Assembly: GCA_017979445.1 (NCBI GenBank)
Contig: CM030714.1
Location: 5,270,001-5,334,000, forward strand
Reading direction: 5' to 3'
Origin: Akebia trifoliata
Lineage: Eukaryota > Streptophyta > Magnoliopsida > Ranunculales > Lardizabalaceae
DNA: 64,000 bases
Part shown: positions 11,821-22,717 of the stretch, one piece after another
How the letters are laid out: every line of letters begins with the position of its first letter
How positions within the stretch are numbered: position 1 is the first letter of the stretch
The notes under the pieces: generated by a model
Told to the model about the DNA's origin: nothing
What the model saw: the letters and a program-made list of their open reading frames with translations, nothing else
Database searches by the model: none
Made by a program: the position numbers and the translations under genes

Positions 11821-12166
11821 CACGTGGCAAAGCACTCTATGCTGACTAGTATTATGGTGACTTAGCAACTAGTGCTCCACACGTAATCACGTATCGGTAA
11901 CATGATGTGGAAGTCAAATAGTCGATCAAGTGTCTCACGATCTATCAAATTAAGTAGACCCAAGATTAATCACCGTAGTAAGGTTTCATCACTAGTCGTG
12001 CTATTTAAGGACCTTGAACTTTAGATTTGGTCTGCCTTTATCTGATATTCACGAATACTTGATCTCTGTCGGTTTTGATTTTATAGTTAAGTGTGATCCA
12101 GTACTCTCAGGAATTTGAAAGTTAACATACTTCTGAACCTCTTCTTCACTGTTTATATGCCACGTG
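11821..12166 (-). promoter_or_regulatory. two G-box (CACGTG) sites upstream of CIPK
   Basis: Palindromic CACGTG occurs at 11821-11826 and 12161-12166, about 365 and 705 bp upstream of the CIPK start, each in the longer form CCACGTGG. G-boxes bind bZIP and bHLH factors and act in abscisic-acid and light responses. Function here is inferred. A TATA-like stretch (TTTATATCTTAAATATA on the minus strand) lies near 11570-11590. Confidence 0.4.
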
Positions 12167-14430
12167 GGATTTTAATGGCCTATCAATCCATGGTATTTGT
12201 TTCATAGAGGCTATGATGAAAAGTTGATTAGTAGTTCTAAAATGGTCTACCACTTAGCAAAGAAGAAAATTGGGAGTTAGTTTGATATCAGGCTCACGGA
12301 TGTACAAGATCTGAACTTTAAATTAATATAATTCTATGTCCACATAATAAGGAGGAAGATAGAACAATTTGGTAGGTGAAAGGTCGTTAAACAGCATATC
12401 ACATTTGTATATTTACGAAAACACCCCTTATCAAACGTGAGAAAGAAGGGAATTCGTGGAAGTCAAACGAACAAACCCTACCCATCTGAATAGGTTTTAT
12501 GGGTTCGAACCGGCCAAGTTGATGACTCCGGTTGGGACGAATTTGATTGGAACTCATTTAAGGAAAGATCAAAATAGCCTAACTTGACAATCCTGAACGT
12601 CAAATAAAATAGACAGATTCAAGCCATGTTCAATTGGTAATAAACGGACTAATTGTCGTTTAGAAACCTTAAATTAAGTATCAATTATGGGATTTAAAAC
12701 AAGAATCTCTAATGATTTGTAGGTTCCAAGAATCTCTAATAATTTGTTGTACTATGATATATAAAATTTTAATTATTATAAAAAACTTGTTTGGATATTC
12801 TTCAAGAGAAATCTCCCTTCCACCAATTTTTATTTTCACCATTAATATTCGATGATATAGGAATTTGTTTGATCACTGATGAATATAGGAGGTAACTTAT
12901 TCAAATAATTGAATTTATGTAGTTTTGAATGGTATGAGAATTCTCTTCTAGAAAATGTCTTTAGGGAAAGTATAAACGAACCTTCTCAATTAAATCAACT
13001 TCCATTGACGTGATTGGTCTTTGTTGACAATAATGTTTCTCTCTTCTTTTTCTTTTGATAATTGGGTATCCCTGTAGACAGTAGACCGAGCCCTTATCTA
13101 AGCTTTGCCCATGGACTAATCCTAAGGTATATGTAACGTGTCCGCACATGCACATTACACGCATCGAGTAAATGAAGATGCACTCTTACTGGGTATCGAA
13201 CTTTCAACCTATGAATTTTCACTGTGTATCTACATTAACTTTTCTCTTAGATGTGTGTGTGAGAGAGAGAGAGAGGTGAATGTGGGTGTGTGTGGGTATG
13301 ATAAGGTTCCTTCTTGTAGTTAAAAAGTGAGATAAAACTAAAGAAAAATAATATCATACCTTAGAACATCTTTCTTCAATAATCAAATTTGTTATAATGA
13401 TATTGATAAAATAAATTTAAAAATATAATCAATTTTGAAAGAATGGTTATTGCATGGGACTTGAAGATTTCTAACAAGTTAATTTTTTTCATTCATTAAA
13501 TCATTAATCTTTATGTGTCATGATTGGTATGATAAAATGCTGATAAGTTACATTGAAAACTCAAAATATTCATAGTGTTTTTAAAATTATTAGTACATGC
13601 ATGTGTCGTTGAAGTAGTAACATTGTCCGTACAATATCTTAGTTTGAAGAAGATCAAACTACTTTAACATTGGGAACCATGACTAATAGGGATTAAAGCC
13701 AATTGATTGAAGCCATAAATAATTTTCATATAGATGATAATGATGTTATATTTGTCTATCTATTTCTTATTTTAGAACAAATATAAATATATACATACAT
13801 ATGATTGATGCACAATGATAGGTTTGTCTATCTATATCCATATATTGTGATATTGAATTTTTATGTGATAAGAACTAGAACTATTATAATAAATCAAGAA
13901 CTATATGTACATTAGTACTCAAATTACAATTGACATGCTCATACACTTAAAAAAGGAGAAATATCACGATGCATATGTCAGTTTAGATCTTTCAAACTCC
14001 GTTAATTATTTTTATTATTTTTACGAAGAGAAAATAAAATTTTCATTGACACCCACTTGAATTAGATCACTTGGATTGATATATGATAAATTAACAACAT
14101 TGTGATAATATGTTTTCGAGTGCAAACTTACTTTTGCAAATCTTTCAATTTTCAAGTCAGAACTTAGAAATGATTTTTATATTTTGTTAAGGGTGAGAAG
14201 AGAAAATAATAATTTACCTTAGAAATTTGATTATCACAATTGAATTTACACTTCTTCTAACTTTACTAATAGTAAATTTACTTCATGTTTATAAAAATAA
14301 AAAGAATTACAACAAGACAATAAAACTAGACATACTTTATATATAAGCTAAATGTAGGATAGTCAAAAAAATAATGTATATACAGGAGTATTTAAGATGT
14401 TCTAACGTGCGATATTATAATGTGAAAGAC
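12167..14430. other. intergenic, nothing recognised
   Basis: AT-rich DNA with a (GA)n run near 13261-13275 followed by GT-rich sequence. No supported gene or clear transposon. Confidence 0.35.
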
Positions 14431-14576
14431 TAAGGGGGTGTTTGTTTAACGCTGATTTCAGCACTTAATACTGAATGCAATTCAACTTCAGCAATCAACA
14501 CGTTTGTTTACTCCACATTTTTAGCACTTATTGCTGAAAAATAAGTGAAAAGCATTAAGTGAAGTTGGATCACTTA

Positions 14577-14816
14577 CACTGCGTTTGGATAGAGCTTCTT
14601 GACGACTTCTGCTCTTGCGGGGAGCTAGCAAACGTTTAGATAGATTTTTGCTTTGGCGTGGAGAGGATTTTGCTCTTGCGGGAAGAGGTTTTTTGCTCTT
14701 TGTGGAGAAGCTTCAAGGACCTGCTCTTCCGCGGAGAGGTTTTTTGCTCTTGCGAGGAGTGATTGAGCTTTTGCTCTTGCACGGAGAGGTGTATCCACAC
14801 AGGCCCTTAATTTTTT
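14577..14816. mobile_element. nested Tourist-like MITE
   Basis: Ends CACTGCGTTTGGATAGA and TATCCACACAGGCCC form an imperfect inverted repeat, flanked by TTA on both sides (14574-14576 and 14817-14819). It lies inside the larger Tourist-like element, so it is the younger insertion. Its interior is a short tandem array, described separately. Confidence 0.55.
14608..14806 (+). repeat. minisatellite, about 22-bp unit TTTTGCTCTTGCGNGGAGAGG
   Basis: About seven imperfect copies of a unit built on TGCTCTTGCG and GGAGAGG fill the inside of the nested MITE. The unit is much more GC-rich than the surrounding DNA. The open frames on both strands here are by-products of the repeat. Confidence 0.6.
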
Positions 14817-15794
14817 TGCTGTAGCAGTAAGCACCAATCTTTTTCAACACGGACAAGTATGCCCTTATACTTGAAATGATATTACCTCTTATGTCCTATG
14901 GATAATGATATAAGCACCCCACAAATTAATAAGGCAACCCACACCAATATTATCTCTCTCATCTACGTATTAAAATAATATTAATTCAAATTAAAAAAAT
15001 AATATTAATTCAAATTAAATAATATTAATTTAAATTAAAAAATAATATTAATTCAAATGAAAGAGAGAGAAAATTTCAGCCCTTAAGGGTCGAAATTTTC
15101 TCTCTCCTCACACATTTAAATAATATTAAATATTAAATATTTCGAAAAAATAAAAGAGAAGAGAGAAATTTCCTCTTTCCTTTTTTATTTTTTTGAAATA
15201 TTTAATATTTAATATTTAACGAAATATTTATATTTAATATTCTGTCTCTTTAATTTGAATTAATATTATTTTTTAATTTGAATTAATATTATTTTTTAAT
15301 TTGAATTAAAAAAATTTTAAATTTACTTTTTAAATGATATGGAGGAGAGAAAATTTGTTCGGCTAAGGCTAAGTTCCCAAAACGAATTTCATTAAATTTA
15401 GTATTTTTTATTAAATAATTTTTATTTTTAGATTTTATTAATAATTTTTCCTTAAACATACAACTGTTGAAAAAGGTAATATAGTCAATTTACCAGTTTT
15501 CAGCATTAAGTAACAAACAGATTTATGTGATTACAACGCTTAATTTGAATCAATTTAATACAATTTAGATCGGTAAACAGATAACAATTTCAACACTTAT
15601 ACAGTTTCAGCAATTATAATCATTTAGCACTTATTTGTTCAGCTTAACAAACAACACCTAAGATGCACTTGCTTTTTCACTTAAAAATAAAATAGACAAG
15701 GGTATTTTTAGAGAGTAAAAGTGTTAGAGAACGCTAACGTCCCCATGTAGTCTTAGACGTTAGCATTCCCTATAAATATATAACGTCCACTACT

Positions 15795-16735
15795 TCATGG
15801 GGACGTCAGCATTGTCCAATACTTTTTTTTTCAATAATACCCCTTCTCGTTTTGTCTTTTAGTGAAAAAATAAATATGTATTAATCATTTACAAAATAAT
15901 TGCTTGTTTACATAACAAATGCTATGAGCATTTAAATATTTTAAATCAAATATATTTTTTGTGGTAAATGTTTTGGCAATTAATGATAACATAATAAATG
16001 CATTTATTAATAGCATAATAAATATATTTATTGTATAAAAAACTAACATGTCATGATATTTTTTATTAAAAGACAAAAAAATAAGGGATATTATTGAAAA
16101 AAAAAGTATTGAACAATGTTAATGTCCCCATGAGGTCTTGAACATTAGCAATCCAATACATCATAGGGACGTTAGCATTGTCTAATACATTCATTTTCTA
16201 ATAATACTCCTACCCCTTTTGTCTTTTAGTGAAAAGACAAGAGTATTGAATTTTTACATAATAAATGCTATGAACATTTAAGTATTTTGAATTTTAAAAA
16301 AACTATAGTAATATTTTTGCAATCAATGCAAACATAATAAATGTATTTATTATCTAAAAGACTAATATATTCTTGTCTTTTTCACTAAAAGACAAAATAA
16401 GGATAGGTGTTATTAAAATAAAAAAAGTATTGGACAATACTAACGTCTCTATGAGGTATTGAACGTTAACATTCCTCCCATTTTGTTTTTTAGTGATAAA
16501 AACAATGGTATATTTATTTTTTTATATAATAAATTCTTATCTCTCGCATAATAAATGTTAAGGGCATTTAATCTTTAGAATTAAATGTTTTATTTGCAAT
16601 CAATGCAAACAAACAATTATTATGTAAAAGATCAACATACCCCTATTATTTTTCACTAAAAGACAGTGAATGAAAGTATTGTTGAAAAAAAATATTGGAG
16701 ATTAATAATGACCCCATAAGATCTTAGACGTTAGT
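15795..16735. repeat. array of three large palindromic units
   Basis: Three consecutive foldback units lie at about 15795-16133, 16161-16454 and 16480-16735. Each has outer arms built of TCATGGGGACGT, CATTGTCCAATAC, a T-run and AATAATACC, then TTTTGTCTTTTAGTGAAAA, with the complements on the other side. The interiors share GGCAATCAATG and AATAAATG words. A further partial copy is at 35580-36067. It looks like a MITE that duplicated or inserted repeatedly into itself. Confidence 0.6.
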
Positions 16736-16739
16736 ATTT

Positions 16740-18493
16740 TCGTATATATATAATTCATTGCAAAAATAAACATCACCTATTCATTGTATGTCATTTTAAT
16801 TGGATGAGGCACTATAAGACCATTACACTAATTAATGAAAAATCATTGAATATAATTTGATAAAAAAATCATTAAGAAAAATTAAATCCTTAAGATTATA
16901 TTTTAATGAACTAAGGATGACTATGAGAAAAACTTGGCAAAAAATAAAAAGGTTAAACTAAAATGATGAATGGATTATTTCAAGGAATTTTAAACGAAGA
17001 TCAAACAAAACAATTAAAACTAGCAAGATACTCGCAAGATATTAGGAAACACATATTTTCATAGAATCAGATTCTCAAAAGTAAGGACAAATAATGTATA
17101 AATCACACACAAAAAGATTTACATTCTAGTAAAAATATAATATCAGATGGAAAAAATTAGATTACTTTGACTAAGTTATTTAATAATATTTTTAAATCTA
17201 AAATAATATTTAATAAATGAATTAAAATATTACAAGAAGAAAAAGATAGTAAAAAGATATAGATTAAAATAGAATATAAGATTTTTGAAAATAAATTTGA
17301 CTTGAGTTTACACCCAAAAGTTCAAACATTGAGATGATCATTATATTAAACAAATATTAGATCATTTCAAATAAAAGAGAAAAATATATATGTGTAATTT
17401 TTATCAAATCGAAGAAACTTTATTACAAAGCACCAAAAGATTTTATTTGGTAATAATTTGATAATATTAATCATATTTTAATATAGTCATGAGAGAGTTG
17501 TGCTATGAGAACTAATGATAAGAAAATAAATGGTTTTCCAATTATAATTAGTCCACAACATCTTTGAGTCTATATCTATTTAGCCTATTTATAGATGAAA
17601 CAATTTCTCATATGTAAAAGTTATTACCGATAATGTACGTAAGTTGACAAGAATAAAGAAGAGAATAAACGAAAAACTACAAACTTGAAAAACTAGTGTT
17701 GTTGTAAAATGATTTTAAAATAAATATAATAACAATATATATGATGTACAACTTTTATAATGATAGACAAAGAAGAACAAGTCTCTTATAGGACATTTTG
17801 TTTATGAATACTATAGTGTTAATTGATAAAACTAAAGAGGAAAATATTACAAAATTAGATTTTTAAAAAGTTTTTTTTGAATCTTGAAGTTTTAAAAATG
17901 GGTAGAACCAAAATAGCCTATATAAAATTAAACTTTAGTAATTCCATATATAGAGATAAACATGTAATTCAACTTCATTTTTGTGAAATACTTTGAAATA
18001 ACATTTATTTTCTATTATCTTAGTTTATTACCCATAAGGATTGAGAGATTGAAAAAGGTATTTTCTACAAGATTAGAGTTCAAATGGTTAAAGTCGAAAT
18101 GCTTATATTTTGATTAATACAATGTTAGATGATAAGACTAGATCATGGATAATGTAAAAATCAGAATTAAAAAAAGTTAATTTTGAATTAAATGATTTTA
18201 AAATAAGTAGAACCGCAAATTGATGGCCATGAAATATTTTTTATTGTTAATTTTATAATATGATAGATTTAATTATCCATAGTATTAATTGTTAGATTGA
18301 AGGAATTTTTCAAAAAATTAAAGTTGGAAGATTATGGTGTACTTTTGGAGTATAATGTAATTGATTATGCTTTATGAAGTTTAATGTTAAGTAATGAAAA
18401 GTTTGATCATAGTTAAGCATAATAATAAAAATGAGGATACAAAGTTGAATAAGTGGAATGAATAATTAATGTAGGACACATATTTACAAACTA
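16740..18493. other. intergenic, nothing recognised
   Basis: Very AT-rich sequence without a supported gene, RNA gene or paired repeat ends. Confidence 0.4.
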
Positions 18494-18496
18494 TTA

Positions 18497-18829
18497 GGTT
18501 ATGTTTGGATTGAGATAAGTGGAAAGAAGAGAAAGTCAATTTCTCTCCACCATGTTTGGATCGACAAGAGAGAACTTGGGACAACTTTGAAATTTTAAAA
18601 TATCTTAAAAGAGATCGAGGGGCAGAGTTGGAATTATAAAATATTTTAAAAGCGTTTCTACCCATTTCTCTATTCTTCTCTCCACTTTTGGAAAGAAATA
18701 AAAGTCATTTTTTTTTTCTCTAATTCTTTTCTCTTCTCACCCCATTTAACAATCCAAACAAGAGAAATGGTGAAAAACTCATTTATTTTCTCTTCTCTTC
18801 TTTTCATTTCTCTCAATCCAAACACAGCA
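18497..18829. mobile_element. Tourist-like MITE, copy 1
   Basis: It starts GGTTATGTTTGGATTGAGA and ends TCTCAATCCAAACACAGCA, flanked by TTA on both sides (18494-18496 and 18830-18832). It is 333 bp. The interior shares ATTTTAAAATATCTTAAAAG and TTTCTCTCCACCATGTTTGG words with the copy at 57579-57863. The ends and the 3-bp duplication place it in PIF/Harbinger. Confidence 0.75.
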
Positions 18830-18832
18830 TTA

Positions 18833-19790
18833 GAGTAATCCTATACTAGGTAATAATTGATAGAAAATTTAATTGACATCATTGGTCATATGCAGTATTG
18901 ATGAAAGTATCAACAAAATAAGTAAATTAAAGGTCCAAAAGAGTGAGAAAAACTTAAAGTTTGTAAATTGAGAATACTGAGATTGATATAAACACACTTG
19001 AATTATTATACAACAAATTTTAAAAAAAGATTCTTCGTTGGGCATGATTCTCCCATCACCTAGGTGATTCATCATGCATATTTTATTTTTTAAGTACTTT
19101 CAAAATGACCAAGTTAACAAGGTAAACACCTAAGGGTAGAGACAATGAGGTGCCTAATACCTTCTCCCATTATCTAACTGGATCTCTTTACCTAGACAAG
19201 TCATTTTCATCAAAGAAACTTATTACAATCTTTCCAAAAATCATTTTCTAAAAATCATTTTCAAAAATCATTTTTCAAGTGCCCATTCACACCTATTTCC
19301 AAATAAAAGAATGATTGTGACTCCAAACTCAAGTGGCACCAAGATTTTCCTTACTCTAGAATCACATTGCTACACATTGGTTAAGAATTTCACTTTTACA
19401 CCCCTATAACAATGTTAGTTAATTTTATAAAGCTACAAATATTATAGATTTTGGGAAGAAACCCAAAATATCATTTTGTCCAATCTCATAAATTTGCTTG
19501 ACTTTTATTACAAATCTTTGATGTACTTATCAAATTAACCATATTGAACCCTTGTCGAATTTGAACCTGGTTATTATGTCTGTGACTAGTTGATTCCTTA
19601 CAAAAAAGTTGGTGTGGAACTATGCTTTCCTTAATCCCATTTCATTTTGAAATTTCAACTCCTTCAAAATTCATATAAAAATAGGATTTCAAATCTCATC
19701 CAAAACTGAGATGACTTGCTCGAATCATTTTGATATCTTTTCAAGAACAAGATGAATATTCAATGTGAATCATCTCGCTTTCTCGTTTGA
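18833..19790. other. intergenic, remnant repeats only
   Basis: A degenerate segment near 19680-19740 (CAAATCTCATCCAAAACTGA) resembles the dispersed repeat at 20735-21370. No gene was seen. Confidence 0.35.
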
Positions 19791-19791
19791 C

Positions 19792-20075
19792 AATTCACGG
19801 TCGTATTTCTTTCGAAGCGAGGTCGTGCGGCGCAAGGAGGTCAAATTCACTTGGAAGCCTGTAAATATGATCGTACACACCAAACATAGCTATCAAACAA
19901 GTAAACGAGGTAATCACGAGACAAAGTCCGGAGGCAACTTTGTTGATATAATATTGATTACACGGGGTAACGCGTTACAAAAGCTATAAGGTGCGTTACA
20001 AAGCAATAGATGATCCTATGACACGCGGGACTTCCACGGAACTGGGCTTGAGGGCTTCATCAATGTGGGTGTAGG
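19792..20075 (-). mobile_element. LTR fragment, inverted relative to 825-1420
   Basis: The reverse complement of this segment aligns with positions of about 1120-1420. Shared words include GAGGTCGTGCGGCGCAAG, CTTGGAAGCCTGTAAA and TAACGCGTTACAAAAGC on the plus strand. Only the 3' half of the LTR is present, and it joins a different dispersed repeat at 20076. Confidence 0.6.
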
Positions 20076-20125
20076 CGATATTTTGAAAATCTCGATTGAG
20101 TCATTTGGGATTTATATTTTTTAAT

Positions 20126-20289
20126 AAATCATTTTTTGTTTTAATATTTATTATCCAAATTAAATATAATCTTGTGTCTAAGCATCTTCTAATCTACCTT
20201 ATGTTTTTAATAATAAATAGAATGAGAAAATGCTTACACACAAGATCATATTTAATTTGGATAATAAATATTAAAACAAAAAATGATTT
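20126..20289. repeat. 59-bp-arm hairpin
   Basis: The left arm (20126-20184) and right arm (20231-20289) are nearly perfect inverted copies. Shared words are AATCATTTTTTGTTTTAATA, TTATCCAAATTAAATAT and CTTGTGT. The single-arm version, without the inverted partner, recurs near 22735-22815, so the hairpin probably arose by inverted duplication. Confidence 0.65.
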
Positions 20290-20295
20290 ATATAC

Positions 20296-20331
<36 letters not shown>
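20290..20331 (+). repeat. (ACAT)n then (AT)n microsatellite
   Basis: A run of TACA repeats passes into a pure AT dinucleotide run directly beside the hairpin and at the left end of the next element. Confidence 0.85.
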
Positions 20332-20690
20332 GGGAACGGATCAAGGGACATATGAAAAAACATATGTAAAAACAATGTAACATTAATAAATTTTCAAAAT
20401 ATGGGTTAGAAATTTCGGATTAAGCTGATTTTTTGTGAGGATGATCTCTATGATAGGAAGATCATCCGAAAAAAAATCAGTCCAATCTGAAACTTCTAAC
20501 CCCCATTAAAAGTGATTTAAAATGTGGACCGTCAATTTTTTGTTAAATTTTTGCTAATAATTTATAAATCACTTTTGATGGATTTAGAAGTTTCAGATTG
20601 AGCTGATTTTTTGTGAGGATGATCTTCTCATCATAGTAACCATCCTCACAAAAAATCAGCTCAATCCAAAACCTTTAACCTATATATATA
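20331..20690. mobile_element. foldback Mutator-like MITE, end-truncated copy
   Basis: This copy shares its whole interior with the intact element at 37819-38232: GAGCTGATTTTTTGTGAGG, GATGATCTCTATGAT, CATTAAAAGTGATTTA and GTGGACCGTC. The left end reads GGGAACGGATCAAGGGACAT, a decayed form of the intact end. The right end is lost in a TA run at about 20682-20698. Confidence 0.65.
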
Positions 20691-20734
20691 TATATATAAA
20701 TAATTGTAAATTGTGTAAAATAGGCTATATTATC

Positions 20735-21370
20735 TAGTATCATGGTTTTAAATCTCTTCAAAGACCGAGATAACTGTAAAAGAAAAATGATTTTATTGGA
20801 AATTTTTAGATGAATATTATATGAACCCTATTAGGGTATGTATAGAGATTACATCAACCAAGATATTAGAAGCAAACTTAATATAGATATACTAATTATC
20901 TATAATTTCTAATTTAAAATATCTTAATAGATATTGCTAAACATTTTTATTCTCAATCACAACCTTAACCTTCCTTTTATAATGAAATGCATCGACAATG
21001 ATATAATGTATCTCATGCATCATAAGATGATGCATTCCATTCTCTTACAATGACTTGGATAGCAATGAGACAGATTTACACATTATCTCAAATTTCATAC
21101 CATCTTGCAAGATAAAGGAGATGACCGGTGATATTTTGAAATCTTGGCTAAGTCAATGAAGATTTTGTTTAAATATTTGAATAAATTATTTTAAATCGAA
21201 TTACATTTTATCTCACTCTAAGTGAGTTGAATCATTCGAGACAACTTAGCCTCGTCTATAGACAAGACATATACCAAATCGAGTTTTGAATCCATGCATG
21301 ACCATGGTTTTAAATCTCATGAGACAAATGAGATGACTCTGGTGATATTTTGAAAATCTTGGATGAGCCA
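20735..21370. repeat. dispersed TGGTTTTAAATCTC repeat
   Basis: Copies of CATGGTTTTAAATCTC, GAGATGACTC and GGTGATATTTTGAAAATCTT occur at 20742 and 21303, with relatives at 20076, 19685 and, inverted, at 56930-57060. A weaker copy of the 7740-9590 repeat occupies about 20845-21060. The family is unknown. Confidence 0.45.
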
Positions 21371-21372
21371 GT

Positions 21373-22717
21373 TGATGAGTAGGTTTTATACCTGCGAATT
21401 AACCACTTTTAAATATAATATTTTATTAATTTTAGAGTCTTTTAATTATTTTTACTTAACTTTAGTTTATTTTATAGTTTTTATATGATTCTATGTTTTT
21501 ATTTGATTTTTATACTTATTTTGCAGTTTAGGAACAATATGGAGTATTAGGATATTTGTCAACGTTTAGGAGAAATTCTGGATTCAAATTGGTTCACTCT
21601 CAGAAGAAGGAAGGTAAGCATATAAGCTAAAAAGTCTTCAAGCCGCAGCTTGATAGAAAACGAGACCGCAGCGGAAATTCAAGAATTACACAACAGAAAT
21701 ATGAAAATACAAGCCGCGACATGATATAATGGGAGGTCATGGCTTGCTTACGTTTTCAGCTTTACACGTTAATTTTTGGGGACCGAATTAGAGACGAATT
21801 TTGGGACTCTTAAACCCTAATGACTCCATACCTATAAATAGGAAAGTTTAACCCTTATTCAGATATAGAAGTTTTTAGATTTTTCTTGGAGGCACAAGAT
21901 CGAGAAGGAGGACGAGAACTGGAGATTCGACTTTTGAGTTTTATCTTTCTGAATTTTATCTCTTCTCTAGATATTTGTAATCTCTAAAAATGACTGAATA
22001 CTTTTGCGATTTTTTTTTCTTTTCAATGAAGAACTAATTTCTATTCTAGGGTTATAATGGAACCCATTCATGATATTTGATTAGTTTCTTTTTTCTTTCT
22101 TCTATGATCCCACATGTGATTGTTTATTATATCCAATGTTTAATGCGATTTGATTAACTGATCATTGATTGAATTGATTTGGTGAACCTTAATAATATCG
22201 ACAGAGTTATTTTGTGTTCATGACCTAGATAGATTAACATATGCTAATTTGAGATAGGAATATACTCAGGTAGCATGTGCATTCCTTATGAGAACTTATT
22301 CTTAATGAATTCTTCTTGATTTAATTCTCATAGGCATATAGGGAGTTAGTCTAGAAGAGTATTTTTACATGACATTGGAAGAGACTTGTAGAGAATTTAG
22401 TATTCTTGGATGACAATCATAGTGGATTAATTTATCATAGAGGGAAGGAGAATTTAATCATGTGAATTGTTTGGAGGAAATTATAAACCTAGATTTCATC
22501 ACTCATTGATTTTAAACTTCATATTTATTATCTGCGTTATTTTCTTGTTTAGTTTTAAATCATATTTTTACTTTTATTTGGATAAAATTAGATTGAGATA
22601 AATTGGTAATTAGCAATAAATTGGTATTTAGTCTCCGTGGGAACGATACTTTCTTATCACTTTATTACTTGTTTCGATACGTATACGTAAAACTAATATA
22701 AATTAATCGATTTTCCA
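21373..22717 (+). mobile_element. LTR-like block (possible solo LTR)
   Basis: It begins TGATGAGTAGG and carries a TATA box CTATAAATA (21832-21840). Near its 3' end is CCGTGGGAACGATACT followed by CACTTTATTACTTGT, a signature I associate with the 3' part of plant Ty3/gypsy LTRs. It interrupts the dispersed repeat seen uninterrupted at 20076-20190, whose second half resumes at about 22735. No target duplication could be fixed, and the exact end is approximate. Confidence 0.4.

Larger units (their letters stand above)
14434..15658. mobile_element. Tourist-like (PIF/Harbinger) foldback element
   Basis: The element begins GGGGGTGTTTGTTTAACGCTG. It ends with the inverted counterpart CAGCTTAACAAACAACACC. 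It is flanked by TAA on both sides (14431-14433 and 15659-15661), the 3-bp duplication of PIF/Harbinger transposons. Subterminal segments (TTCAGCACTTA, AATAAGTG) also pair. A large AT-rich inverted repeat occupies 14975-15310, with AATTTGAATTAATATTATT words on one arm and their complements on the other. A second element is nested at 14577-14816. No transposase remains. Confidence 0.65.

Noticed and set aside
15795..16735. CRISPR-like regularly spaced repeats
   Set aside because: The units are large palindromes in a plant nuclear context, with diverged arms and no short unique spacers.
21373..22717. Full-length LTR retrotransposon
   Set aside because: No second LTR, primer-binding site or gag-pol coding sequence was found nearby, so at most a solo LTR.
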